Positions 1 through 10,496 of a stretch of DNA of 64,000 bases are shown piece after piece (positions within the stretch are counted from its first letter, which is position 1; each line of letters starts with the position of its first letter). The stretch is from Branchipolynoe longqiensis (Eukaryota > Annelida > Polychaeta > Phyllodocida > Polynoidae). The position numbers were made by a program, and so were the translations under genes. Below the pieces are notes generated by a model. It ran no database searches. It was not told where the DNA came from and saw only the letters and a list, made by a program, of their open reading frames with translations. The DNA is taken from NCBI GenBank assembly GCA_030323885.1, contig CM059199.1, forward strand, positions 77,162,781 to 77,226,780, read 5' to 3'.

Positions 1-125
1 TTCACCCATGTGTGATTAATGTTCCTTTGTGGTCTACTTTGTGATATACATATGTTTTGACCATGTTGTTGCTTATTGTGCTTGTTTGCCCATACAGACC
101 TGTGCGTACAGTGTGTGTTTTGCAG

Positions 126-266
126 GGCTCTGGAGGCTCTCGTCAACTTCGCCTACAATGGACGCGTGCAGCTCGACACGACCAATGTGCAGTCCGTGCT
201 AGTCGGCGCGTCCTTCCTGCACCTGCAAGTCGTCAAGGAGGCGTGCTGCGACTTTCTCAAGAACAG
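126..266 (+). CDS. KLHL18: KLHL18-like exon (end of BTB domain)
   Basis: Internal coding exon of a BTB-BACK-Kelch protein, a substrate adaptor for cullin-3 ubiquitin ligases. It follows a pyrimidine-rich stretch ending in TGCAG at 125 and ends at the donor AG|GTCCGT at 267. The peptide begins [16 protein letters not shown] and ends CCDFLKN; it is the C-terminal part of the BTB fold (helices around the [12 protein letters not shown] motif). The split AG|G arginine codon joins in phase to the exon at 12945. Wording is closest to KLHL18 among the KLHL paralogues I know (FAYNG, NVQSxLxGASFL). That is family recall, not a search. The exons encoding the start of the protein lie left of the window. 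Confidence 0.85.
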
Positions 267-275
267 GTCCGTGTC

Positions 276-344
276 TCTTATCACACGTCTACATTCACTA
301 CCACACGTCTACATTCACTATCACATGTCTACATTCACTGTCAC
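276..344. repeat. Start of the 20-bp minisatellite, immediately after the exon donor
   Basis: Three to four degenerate units of the TCTACATTCACTACCACACA family start within 25 bp of the donor at 267. They are interrupted by the SINE at 345. The unit touching the SINE reads ATTCACTGTCAC (333-344), and the same 12 bp recurs directly after the SINE at 691-702. Confidence 0.85.
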
Positions 345-690
345 CAGACGGGATGGCCAAATGAGTTAGAGCGTCCGTCTCCCGTGTTGGTAGATCATGG
401 GGTCGTGGGTTCGAACCCTGGTCGAGTCAAACCAATGACTTAAAAATTGATACTTGTTGCTTCCTAGCCTGGAGCTCGGCATTATTAGCATAGGGCAAGG
501 ACTGGTTGGCTCAGTGTCAGGATAATGTGACTGAGTGGGATATCAGGTCATGGTGCTGATGGCCTGGTCTTCCAGTGGGGCAGCACTATAAAGTCGCCAT
601 GAGTGCGCACTGTCACAAGTCAGTACCCGTCCTGTCCTGATATGACCTTAGATGTTGCTCGGATGTAAAACAACAACAAACAAACAAAAC
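345..690 (+). mobile_element. tRNA-derived SINE, copy 1 (full length)
   Basis: The head resembles a tRNA gene, with an A-box-like GATGGCCAAATGAGTTAGAG and a B box GGTTCGAACCC near 409-419. The body contains GCAGCACTATAAAG and ATGAGTGCGCACTGTCAC. It ends ATGTTGCTCGGATGTAAAAC followed by an (AAC/AAAC)n tail. The 12-bp ATTCACTGTCAC flanks both ends (333-344, 691-702), as expected for target-primed insertion. Related copies lie at 10185, 13752, 56423 (reverse) and 56873. Confidence 0.85.
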
Positions 691-1101
691 ATTCACTGTC
701 ACACATCTGTATCTGTTAACACATGTCTACATTCACTACCACACATCTACATTCATGACCACACATCTACATTCACTACCACACATCTACATTCACTACC
801 ACATCTACATTCACTACCACAAGTCTACATTCACTATCACATGTCTAGATTCACGACCCATGTCTACATTCACTATCACATGTCTACATTCACTACCACA
901 CCTCTACATTCACTACCACGCATCTACATTCACAACCACACATCTACATTCACTACCACACATCTACATTCACTACCACCCATATACATTCACTACCACA
1001 TGTCTACATTCACTACCACATGTCTACATTCACTACCACACATCTACATTCACTACCACACATCTACATTCACTACCACACATCTACATTCACTACCACA
1101 T
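691..1101. repeat. 20-bp minisatellite, TCTACATTCACTACCACACA family
   Basis: About 20 head-to-tail units with scattered substitutions (CACA/CATG/CACC endings). The unit has no stop in any forward frame and its length is not a multiple of three, so open frames here are spurious. The array resumes at 7575, 8360, 9030 and 10497. Confidence 0.95.
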
Positions 1102-1102
1102 C

Positions 1103-1224
1103 TGCAATAACGCAAGACCGAATGCGTTGAGGTGTAATTCGCTACTGACTTTATAATGACTCCACCACAGCGGTGCTCGTCGCACTACACTGGTCCCTAC
1201 CACCGGCTATACACACACATCACA
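1103..1224 (-). mobile_element. 3' LTR of gypsy element E (short LTR)
   Basis: On the minus strand a purine tract GAAGGGGGGA is followed by TGTGATGTGTGTGTATAGCC and ends GCGTTATTGCA about 120 bp later. The purine-tract plus TGTGA start is shared with gypsy LTRs at 35086 and 55670 in this window. The left edge abuts the 20-bp minisatellite. Boundaries come from the TG...CA termini and the polypurine tract. Confidence 0.6.
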
Positions 1225-2314
1225 TCCCCCCTTCATACAGGCGATACGGCCGGATGCTACATGGCCCGTGTATTGTTGTTGGACTCCATACATCTAGATT
1301 TCACAATAAACATTCAACCACGTTTTACTCGCGATTCTTATATTAAACATAGTTGTTACAATTCTATGCTCACGATCAATAATTTTTTTTTCATTATTAT
1401 TTATTTAATATTTTTTTTTTTTTTTTTTATATTTTTTTATAATTTTTTTTAATTTAATTTATCCCCCTCAATTTTTTTTTATATTTTTTTTTTTACATTT
1501 TTTCATTTTTTTTATTTTATTTTGCATTATTTTTCATTCATTTTTTTTTAAAAAAATTATTTTTTTTTCATTATATTTATTTTTTTATTACTATGAAGTT
1601 TTTTGATCCTTTCTACCTTTGATTTTTTATTTTATCATTGACACACTTCTCTGTCCGAGCTCAACATTGGTACATTTAATAATCCTATCACTATTCTTAC
1701 ACATCTAACTTTTGTTCCTCCACATCTCACCCTTTCCTCCCCTTTCCCAAAGGCAGGTTTAACAAAGTGAGAAATATTATTCAATTACATTTGTGGCTTG
1801 AACTGCAAATGTTCACATAGTGCTGCATCATCTATCTTTATAACAAAGTCAATCATACGGCAAATTTGGCATCAGATGACAAATGACAATTTAACGTTTA
1901 CCATTAATCAAATCTTCACAATCTTACCTACTAACATTTTGATTCAAACTTTGTGTAACGCCACACAGTTATTCATATAACAACACAATTTTGACAATTT
2001 CATAAGTAACTCTTCAACTTGCCTTTATATCTTTAACCCATTTATGAATCCATTGATATTTCTAACTATAATGACATTCATTACCTCTGAATTTTCATGT
2101 TCAATCAGAACCGCACTATCTTTATCTACTACAATTACATTACTAACGTGTGTGTTTTCCCCACCACCATGCAAATCTGTTGCCGCAAATGGGCTCGTCA
2201 CCTGCTCTACTTCATAGGTTTAATTTAACCACTGATCTAATTGTTCGACCGAACCTCAATGTTTTGATTGGGTGTGGGTTTATGTCCATGGTAGTAGGGT
2301 GCCCGGGCACTCAG
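1225..2314 (-). mobile_element. Gypsy element E: integrase tail and 3' non-coding region
   Basis: On the minus strand, 2314-2200 encodes a basic tail (RFGRTIRSVVKLN, then stop) like the end of gypsy integrases. This continues the integrase seen at 6670-7530 across the inserted long-TIR element. The rest is AT-rich. A strong T-run block (A-rich in the element's sense) occupies about 1380-1600. No other gene is visible. Confidence 0.55.
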
Positions 2315-2586
2315 TCATTTCAAATTGATGCAAAAGTTTCGTTTTCAGTACCAATTTGAAGGTAAGGGTCTATAGAACCATTTTGGTTCGAGTGTCAAAC
2401 TCTCAGATGAAAAAAAACAAAATGGCCGCCAAAAACCAAGATGGCTGCCTATTTCAAGCTTTTTTCCGCATTACGCCTCGTAACTTTTGTACTATTGAAC
2501 CTAGAATGATGATTTTGGTCTCTATACTTAGGTTTGCATGTATGAGTAATTGAATAAAAATAAAATAAACATGATTGGAGCATATC
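2315..2586 (+). repeat. Left terminal inverted repeat
   Basis: About 272 bp. It starts TCATTTCAAATTGATGCAAA and includes AAAATGGCCGCC and GAATGATGATTTTGG. It ends near AAACATGATTGGAGCATATC. Its reverse complement is at 6400-6669, with scattered substitutions and one- to two-base indels. Confidence 0.88.
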
Positions 2587-2696
2587 TTCTCTTATATTGA
2601 GTCCTACTTCCGAGTAACTGCTTAGTCAATTGCTTGAAAAACTCCTTGAACAATACATTTAATAAGAAAATGGCTAACAAATTAACCAAATTAACC

Positions 2697-3773
2697 TATA
2701 TACATCATGTTAGTATCAGCTTCCTCATGGTTGCATTGATCCATTGGTGGACTGTTTCCAACATGGTGGACTTGATCACCTGCAGTGATGTAGACATTCT
2801 TGTCACCTGGGAAATGTTCTTCTGTTATCTTTTTTGACAGGGATGAGAACAGTTCCTTCTTGTTATCAACGTTCGCCAGAAAATTCTGCCAATTGCCTGG
2901 GATTTTGGCAGTACCAGATATGTGTTGTCAGATGCCTGTTCCTCGTTTTTCCCTTGTGCCTCCTTTGATTGTCAGTGCATGATACCGGTCCCAGACAATA
3001 TCTACTCTTGTCGATCGCTTCAAGTCGTGGTGAATTCTTGGGCAGAATACCTTGTCGAAATATGAATCAAAGGTCTTGCCTTGGACAGTTGTACCAGGAA
3101 GTGTGTGTATCAGTACTCCACCATCAATAATAATGAAGTCGTAAACATCTGGCGCTACTAGCTCCTCATCGACAGAAATGGTGCTACTTGTACAGGCTTC
3201 TGTGATATATACCAACAAATCTGACTTGGTACAAGAGTTGAGGGACCCTTCGGATGACAATGCCGGTGGGTATGGGGAAGATTCGTGATGAAAAAACTCC
3301 TCCAAATCCCCCCCACGGCTGTCTAGTACAAGAAAAGCTTGCCCATATATCTCTGCATGACGTTTGAAGTGCTGCATTTTCAGCTTAATTGCTGACTTCT
3401 TTTGTGTTTTCTTCTCATGGAACAACAGTAAGTTGTTTCGCTTGATAGGTGCTGTCAGAGGTGTGTCATTTGAGTCAAGCACACTCTGTCTGAAGTTGTT
3501 GTACTGCTCTTGTCCTATACACTCGACTTTATGGACAGATACGGCAGCAGCCGCAGACTCACACACCTTGTTGTCTAATGTAACCAGGTCTCCACTGTGC
3601 TCCTCAAAAGGATTCCCATTGCTCAGCAACACCTCCATCAGGTCTTTGGCATGGCGTAGAAATCGTTGCTGAGATGCATATCCTTCCTCATGATGAGGGA
3701 GTTCTTCATCATCATCGTTATCGTTTGCACCAGTAAACTCCTCAATGACACGGCTGATTTCCGGCCCAGTCAC
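2697..3773 (-). pseudogene. Long-TIR element protein, C-terminal part (possible PIN/FEN-like nuclease core)
   Basis: The frame opens near GPEISRVIEEF and runs through DFIIIDGGVLIH, TFDSYF, RVDIVWDRYHALTIK and TREKRGTGI to a TGA at 2928-2930. The same frame then continues with IPGNWQNFL, NKKELF and CNHEEADT before a stop at about 2697. The internal TGA is therefore a nonsense change inside a longer protein. I recognise these motifs from a large uncharacterised protein family repeated in cnidarian, mollusc and other invertebrate genomes. The order of acidic motifs (D-G, VWD, EEAD) resembles PIN/FEN-type nucleases, which is inference. The final acidic motif expected after EEADT is absent, so this copy is probably truncated as well. 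Confidence 0.6.
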
Positions 3774-4993
3774 GATCCAGCGATAATGCCACCAACTCCT
3801 TTCACCCTTTTGTTGGCTTGCTCGTGTGCTTGATCAATGGGTAAGGATGAGAAACGGTGATTGCTTCGAGTTATTGTCCAGTGTCCCTTCTCAAACTCTA
3901 CTTGGATGCTATCTGGTAGAACTTCCAGGTCTCGGATAAAGATTGGAATCCACCTGGCATAATTCTGGTGATTGTGAGCAAAGAACAGAGGCACAAGCTT
4001 CCACAGGGTAGTGACCATGAGTTCTAACTTCCGTTCCCGATGTGCCCGGATGAACATGATCTGTTGGTACTTGTGTACGAGTAGCCAGAATTTGAATGTT
4101 GGACTCTGTTCAGAAGCTATCACAACCCAATCCTCAAGAGCCATCTCGGTCCCACTGTCTTCATAGGCTCGCTTCAGAAGGCTGTTGAGTACCATAACAG
4201 TAACTTGATGGGCATATCTTGTTCTCATTACATTGGATGCTTTCAGAAAAGCTGTGGCTGCTGCTTCTGTCTTCACTAGCCCAGCTTTTTTCAGGGTTTC
4301 AGGCCATCCAGACCCACGCAGAAGATCTCCCATGGTGCTCCACAAAGCCATTTCAATGTGGAGCCCACCTAGCATAACCAGAAACTTGTCTTCCCTGAAG
4401 ATGTCAGGGAAGGTCCACTGCATTTTGTTTGCTAGGTCATAGAGTGGTTGGTCCACTACCAACACAGGGACTTGGTGTGGGTTGAAGTGCTCAGTTGTTT
4501 TTTTCACCAGTTCCATTCCATGTCGAATCATTTCTGGAGTGGCGGCTTTTTCATGGAAAAGTGGCAGGAGGGCTTCAATGTCTTTTTCTGGTTGTCCAAC
4601 AGTATCTGATCGAGCAGCATGGTATGAAGACCACATCGCTGGAGTGCGTTTTTCTGTATCAGAATCCACATATAGGGTGTCATGTACTGCAGTCATCCAT
4701 GCCTGTTTGTGCTGTTTCTCCTCATCGAATGAACTTGTTGCCACTGGTTGCACATCTTTTACCGGAGGTTGGGTGACAAGATTTCGGCCCACAGGTGGTA
4801 CAAACGTATACGAACGAGGCAGGATGGGTTCACTGCTGCATGCTCCTCTTTGCTGTGCGTTGCTTCGTAGACATTCTTGGTCCAACCCAGGCGTCTGATG
4901 AAGGAAACTGAAATATTGAAATACCAGTTCCATGGAAGGATGAGCTTGCAGTGCGTGATGTGGGATTGTGATCCAAGTTATCCAGGGCTGCAA
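3770..4993 (-). pseudogene. Long-TIR element protein, middle part
   Basis: A 407-codon frame overlapping the next by 4 bp. Its start is garbled: the DNLDHNPTS...FHGTGIS motif that belongs here lies in another frame at 4900-4995, so at least one frameshift separates it from the N-terminal part. It carries KFLVMLGGLHIEMALW, a long helical stretch, and ends PIDQAHEQANKRVKGVGGII just before the shift into GPEISR. I know of no assigned function for this middle domain. It belongs to the same decayed gene as its neighbours. Confidence 0.6.
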
Positions 4994-5029
4994 CTGTGAA
5001 AATGTGGTGATGCAAATTTGTAGGACAGA

Positions 5030-6358
5030 CTATATCAGCAAGTTCCTTGTATGATCTGCAATAGCCTGTGCAAATCTAGTTTCAATGCTGAGGACTTTCT
5101 TATATGACACACTCAGAGCATATTTGTGTAGTAGTTCTACCAGCTTCTTGCTTCTTGTTTCGGAATGCAATTTGAGGGCCAGGAACACTGCCAGTGGAGG
5201 CTCACAATTCAAGTTTGTTGAAAGAGAAGTCATATTTAGCATGGCCAACTGACTCACAGAGAGGATCTTCCTGGAATTCTCTTGTTCTGGCGATGAGTTG
5301 GGTCCTGCGAGTAGTTGACGGAAGAAATACTTTATACGTTGTGGGACAGATGATTCTTCGCAACCATTGGGAAATGAACCATCAAACTTGAATGCAGTGT
5401 CATGATCAAAAACAGATTTACGGAGAATCGATGCTGCCATTAGTAATGTATGTGCTTCCTCATCTGGTGTTTGAGTTGCATCTGATATGATCTTTCTAGC
5501 CGTCTTCGAACAAACGATGAAAACTCGGATACCTTTCTCCTCTGTCAAATTCGGGAAGTGTTCCAGGACTCTATCCTTTAGGCGTGTCCCGTTCACAGTC
5601 TTCTGGATTCCATGTTGTTCTAATCTCTCGGTCATCATATCTGTCAGATCTTGCAATGCAAAAATTCTACAACCTCCAGTGACTTCTTCCTTTATAAATT
5701 GGAGAAATTCATTTTCTGTTGCGGCCTCAAGATTTTCGCTAGCTCTGTCTTGTTTACAAATCGCATCGTAACGGCGATTGAACCCTGTGTAGCAATTCTG
5801 ATGGTACTTGGCTTCAATGGCGACCAGATCGCCTTCAGCAAGGAGTGCCACAATACGCTCTTCCCCCAGCGCGACTGCCTTATCATGTATCTGTTGGGTG
5901 AGTTTAACCTTCTGGAAAGAATGGTCTGCTTCATTTGTTTCATCACCACAGAAGATACACAGATTACGATTAACAGCTGCATTACTCCACCGGGATCTTT
6001 TTCTTACAGGAGGCAATCCTTCATTATGACTTTTTTTTGCATGGTCAAGTGCTGATGCCCTGTAAAGATGATGACAAGATTTATGCCAGGATGCATGATT
6101 CTTCTGCATGGATTCTTCATCTGGAAGTTCTATGTCTGGGTGGGGAGCAGCACCAATTGCTCTGAACTGACTTGCGAGCCTGGTGATTTCTCTGTAGGCT
6201 TCCTCTCTACGACTGGCGACTGGATTCGCAAGAGGACAAACAAGCACTTCTTCAGTTTGCTTTTGGCACAAAATACACAACTGCCATATCGTTGCCCCAG
6301 CCACCTCAGAAACAACCTGGAAAGATACAAAGAAAAAATACCCCATTTGTATCGTCAC
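5030..6358 (-). pseudogene. Long-TIR element protein, N-terminal part with paired CxxC motifs
   Basis: A 442-codon frame starting 42 bp inside the right inverted repeat. Residues about 27-34 carry CILCQKQ, followed by WHKSCHHLY near 90-100. A second module carries CIFCGDE (about 135) and YHQNCYTGFNRRY (about 190). Two Cx2C...HxxxC-like arrangements suggest zinc-binding or DNA-binding modules. The remainder is helical without recognised catalytic motifs. It ends HTRNLLI and is followed, after a frameshift, by the DNLDHNP motif. It could be the DNA-binding half of a transposase, but no known transposase signature was recognised. Confidence 0.6.
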
Positions 6359-6399
6359 ATTTTGTATTTATTGTCTCATTGGTATGAAATACCATATAA

Positions 6400-6669
6400 G
6401 ATATATTCCAATCATGTTTATTTTATTTTTATTCAATTACTCATACATGAAAACCCATATATAGACACCGAAATCATCATTCTAGGTTCCATACGACAAA
6501 AGTTATGAGGCGTAATGCAAAAAAAAACTAAATTGGCAGCCATCTTTGATTTTGGCAGCCATTTTGAATTTTTTTATCTGAGAGCTTGACACTCGAACCA
6601 AAATTGTTCTATAGACCCTTACCATCAAATTGGTACTGAAAACGAAACTTTTGCATCAATTTGAAATGA
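6400..6669 (-). repeat. Right terminal inverted repeat
   Basis: Reverse complement of the left repeat at 2315-2586. It ends GCATCAATTTGAAATGA at 6669. Downstream sequence immediately continues the interrupted gypsy integrase on the minus strand. Confidence 0.88.
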
Positions 6670-7530
6670 AAAGAGAAAAATACCCATGCATGGCCCCACT
6701 ATGGTGGGTGGGTCTGGAAGTAGGTGCTGGTGTGTTTACTATTGTGGTGTTTGTACTGTCTGTCGCCTGGGGCATTTTAATTAGATGTACTTGGTTCCTG
6801 TTTAATTGGTTGTTTGATTCGTTTTCTATTTGGTACTCGCGCACTGTCAGGCTTGTGCAACTGTTGATGACCCCCTTTTTCCACAGCCCGCGGTGATTAA
6901 TATATTTGATTTGGTTTCCTGTGTGTAGCGATTGGTGCAGCTTTCCCGATTTTTTGTCATGGTAGTATTTTTGCCTTTCTTGAATATGCAATGTTTCTTG
7001 CCGTTTCGCCTGTTGTTGTGGTTTAAGGTTCTGAGCTATGGTGGGTATGCAAGATCGCAACTGCCTGCTCATCAGCAATTGAGCTTGAGAAGCATTCAGA
7101 ACATGTATTGGAGCATTTCGGTAATTCAATAAGGCTAATTGTATGTCTTTGCCTTTGCTTCACCGTTTGGACAAACCGTTTGATCTGCCCATTGCTCCTT
7201 GGGTATTGCGGGCTTGAATACAATGGGGTAAAGCCATAGTGCTCTGCAAAATCATGGTATTCGCGGCTCGTGAATTGCAGCCCATTGTCTGATGCCACTA
7301 TTTTGGGTATCCTGTGTCTAGCAAAGTTATCTTTTAGTGAATTAATTATATTGTTAGAGGACGTATCATCTAATTTAGTTATTTCTGGATACTTTGTGTA
7401 GTAATCTACTGTAAATTAGTGTAATGGTATATGTTACGTGGTCTGTCTCAAACAAATCTACTCCGACCTTCTCGTGTGGGACACAGCAGACACTATGGTT
7501 TATCAGTGGTTCAGTGCGTGGTAGTTTTCT
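6670..7530 (-). pseudogene. Gypsy element E integrase (5' part lost)
   Basis: The minus strand reads EPLINHSVCCVPHEKVGVDLF (about 7515-7450), then decayed sequence, SDNGLQFTSREYHDFAEHYG and SPQYPRSNGQIKRFVQTVK (7295-7165), then a frameshift, YRNAPIHVLNASQAQLLMSR and a basic tail. These are the catalytic-core and C-terminal landmarks of a Ty3/gypsy integrase of the Mag/SURL type. Stops and frameshifts abound and the catalytic D/E set is incomplete. No RT or 5' LTR follows; the right edge at about 7560 meets the 20-bp minisatellite. The reading continues left of the long-TIR element. Confidence 0.75.
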
Positions 7531-7569
7531 ATTGCTCTGACATGTGTTGGATCTTCTAGTTCGCTCCTC

Positions 7570-7655
7570 AATTCACTGCCACACATCTACATTACCACAC
7601 ATCTACATTCAATACCACACATTTACATTCACTACCACAGATTTGTATGTGTTAT
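7570..7655. repeat. Short tract of the 20-bp minisatellite
   Basis: Four to five units (CACACATCTACATTCAATAC type) at the right edge of gypsy element E. They match the array on its left at 691-1101, so the element interrupted or replaced part of one array. Confidence 0.8.
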
Positions 7656-8330
7656 TGGGTCACTCTTCTGAAAACTGGCCAGAAGTGTCACATGGAGAGA
7701 GAATGTAGTCCATGATTAAGCTATGTCTTATGGCAGTATAACATGTGTGTCTCACGGGTAACACATGTTTAGGACACCACACAGTCTGCTTAATAACAAT
7801 CTAATCAGAATTAAATAATATCATACTTAGAAGCATATTAATCATGGCATAATATACAGAAATATGTAGTGCTTATATTGATAAAAAGAAAAGTAATTCC
7901 CAGCCATGCTTTATTCACTGAATAATTAGTGTACAATATTTGTGTGGCATCCAGACACCACTGGTTACACGTGTGATGGAAATTTGTAATGTTATTTCTG
8001 AAGCCATCAATTTAAAAAAAAAATTTGAGCATTCATACATGTTAATAAATACTTCCTTGTTGATTTGGGAACTGTTTTGTTTGATATATCAATGCAATAC
8101 AAGATGTTAATAAGGATTCAACCATGTCCCATATGTCATGTTACAAATGGCTGACTGTAAAATGGGTTTTTTATGGCACAAAAACACTTCATAACTAAAA
8201 TGACCAAAGTTGCACACATTTTATTTTATTTCCCTTATTTCTTTCATCAAATCTAAACATGAATATGAAAAGTATAAGGAAAAAAATAAGTAGGAAGTTT
8301 TTTTATTGATGTTTTAAAATCCCATCCCAT
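7656..8330. other. AT-rich intronic sequence, nothing recognised
   Basis: No open frame, RNA gene or repeat family was recognised. Short A/T runs are at about 8012 and 8280. Confidence 0.6.
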
Positions 8331-8354
8331 GCTGACCAGTTTTCAGGAGAGTGA

Positions 8355-8545
8355 CCCTATTACATGTCTACATTCACTACCACACATCTACATTCACTGT
8401 AACACATCCGTATCTGTTATTACACGTCTATTTTCACTACCACATGTCTGTATCCACGACCACACATATACAGTCACTACCACACTTCTGTATCCACTAC
8501 CACACATATATGTGCATTACCACGAGTCTACATTCACTACTGTGG
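8355..8545. repeat. Degenerate 20-bp minisatellite
   Basis: About ten diverged units mixing CTACATTCACTACCACACAT with TATCTGTTATTACACGTCTA variants. It ends where LINE-like sequence starts. Confidence 0.8.
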
Positions 8546-8549
8546 TAAT

Positions 8550-8994
8550 CAGGTATTGCAATACCTCAGGGAGTTTGGCGCCCCTGCCCTGCAGAGTTGT
8601 AAACCACTGCCTTGTGGTACAGGTTCTTGACAGAACCGAAGGCTAAGGGAGCAAACCCTAAACAGAAAACCATGTCACTGTGGCAGCATTAAGGGCGGTT
8701 GATGTATGGAACTCCCAACATCTCCCGACCAGCCACTGCAGGGACAAATAGTTTTGCGCCTGTCTTGACATGTTCTTGCCGGTGTGAAACCTCTATTTGC
8801 TCCCCGAGAGAGTGCCGCTGGTAACTTGCAAAAGCCAGCAGCACTTCAACACTTTTGCAGGCAGCTTTCATGAAATGACCTGAAGCTGAGAGACATTAAG
8901 ATCGACTCATGGACATCACTCTCACAGCAGAGAGCTAAATGGAGAGCGGCAGTCAAGTAATGAAAGCAGTCTTTGTCGCATCGCGACCGACAGC
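8550..8994 (+). mobile_element. LINE 3' end (RTE-like), truncated
   Basis: Just before the stop codons at 8960-8965 the plus strand reads NDLKLRDIKIDSWTSLSQQ then KWRAAVK. This layout (DL...I....W..L...R..WR..VK, stop, microsatellite tail) is typical of the C-terminus of RTE-like LINE polyproteins. Upstream sequence to 8550 has no continuous frame. The tail is the (GAT)n tract at 8995. Confidence 0.45.
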
Positions 8995-9028
<34 letters not shown>

Positions 9029-9029
9029 C
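8995..9029. repeat. (GAT)n microsatellite
   Basis: About 11 ATG/GAT repeats directly after the LINE-like end. It probably represents that element's tail. Confidence 0.9.
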
Positions 9030-10184
9030 ATTCACTACCACACATCTGTATCTGTTACCACAAGTCTACATTCCCTGCCATGTCTACATTCACTACCACA
9101 CGTCTGTATATGTTATCCCAAGTGTACATTCACTGCCACATGTCTACATTCATTACCACACATCTACATTCACTACCACACATCTACATTCACTACCACA
9201 CATCTACATTCACTACCACACATCTACATTCACTACCACACATCTGTATATGTTATCACAAGTGTACATTCACTGCCACACGTCTACATTCACTACCACA
9301 CATCTGTATATGTTACCACAAGTCTACATTCACTGCCACCCATCTGTATCTGTTATTACAAGTCTACATTCACTGCCACACGTCTACATTCACTACCACA
9401 CATCTGTATATGTTACCACAAGTCTACATTCACTGCCACCCATCTGTATATGTTATTACAAGTCTACATTCACTGTCACACGTCTACATTCACTACCACA
9501 CATCTGTATCTGTTACCACAAGTCTACATTCACTGCCACCCATCTGTATCTGTTATTACAAGTCTACATTCACTGCCACACGTCTACATTCACTACCACA
9601 CATCTGTATATGTTACCACAAGTCTACATTCACTGCCACCCATCTGTATCTGTTATTACAAGTCTACATTCACTGCCACACGTCTACATTCACTACCACA
9701 CATCTGTATCTGTTACCACAAGTCTACATTCACTGCCACCCATCTGTATCTGTTATTACAAGTCTACATTCACTACCACACGTCTACATTCACTACCACA
9801 CATCTGTATATGTTACCACAAGTCTACATTCACTGCCACCCATCTGTATCTGTTATTACAAGTCTACATTCACTGCCACACGTCTACATTCACTACCACA
9901 CATCTGTATCTGTTACCACAAGTCTACATTCACTGCCACCCATCTGTATATGTTATTACAAGTCTACATTCACTGCCACACGTCTACATTCACTACCACA
10001 CATCTGTATCTGTTACCACAAGTCTACATTCACTGCCACCCATCTGTATCTGTTATTACAAGTCTACATTCACTGCCACATGTCTACATTCACTGCCACG
10101 TGTCTACATTCATTACCACACATCTACATTCACTACCACACATCTACATTCACTACCACACATCTACATTCACTACCACACATC
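9030..10184. repeat. 20-bp minisatellite with 100-bp higher-order repeat
   Basis: Twenty-bp units. From 9301 to about 10080 five variant units repeat as a 100-bp block about eight times. The block order is CATCTGTATATGTTACCACA, then AGTCTACATTCACTGCCACC, then three further variants. The starts at 9301, 9401, 9501 and so on differ by only a few bases. All three plus-strand frames stay open for over 1.1 kb because no unit variant contains a stop. This is not coding. Confidence 0.95.
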
Positions 10185-10496
10185 GGTAGAGTACAGGCTT
10201 CGCGTGCGGAAGATCGGGAGTTCGCGAGTTCGGTTCATGGTCGAGTCAAAACAATGACTTAAAAATTGATACTTGTCGCTTCCTAGCCTGGTGCTCGGCA
10301 TTATTAGGATAGGGCAAGGACTGGTTAGCTCAGTGTCAGGATAATGTGACTGAGTGGGATATCGGGTCATGGTGCCGGCGGTCTGATTTCCCAGTGGGGC
10401 AGCACTATAAAATCGCCATGAGTGCTTACTGTCACAAGTCGCTAACCGTCCTGATATGACCTTAGATGTTGCTAGGATGTAAAACAACAAACAAAC
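10185..10496 (+). mobile_element. tRNA-derived SINE, copy 2 (5' truncated)
   Basis: Begins inside the tRNA-like head (CGGTAGAGTACAGGCTTCGC) and keeps the whole body and the AAAACAACAAACAAA tail. CCACACAT borders both sides, but the surrounding array makes this weak as a target duplication. Confidence 0.85.

Larger units (their letters stand above)
2315..6669 (-). mobile_element. DNA-transposon-like element with long terminal inverted repeats
   Basis: A 4.36-kb unit bounded by inverted repeats at 2315-2586 and 6400-6669. Both begin TCATTTCAAATTGATGCAAA when read inward and are about 90% identical by eye. The interior is filled by three minus-strand frames that read as one decayed gene (6358 down to about 2697). 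The element sits inside a gypsy integrase reading frame. I see no clear target-site duplication, so the superfamily is undetermined. Gene orientation is toward the left end. Confidence 0.8.

Noticed and set aside
2310..2320. Target-site duplication for the long-TIR element
   Set aside because: TCA/TGA at the ends is part of the inverted repeat, not a direct duplication; the flanks show no convincing direct repeat.
2150..2837. Small plus-strand frames at the left end of the long-TIR element
   Set aside because: They lie in the inverted repeat or antisense to the element gene and show no family features.
8973..10262. Three overlapping plus-strand frames of 369-429 codons
   Set aside because: Produced by the 20-bp/100-bp repeat, which is open in all phases.
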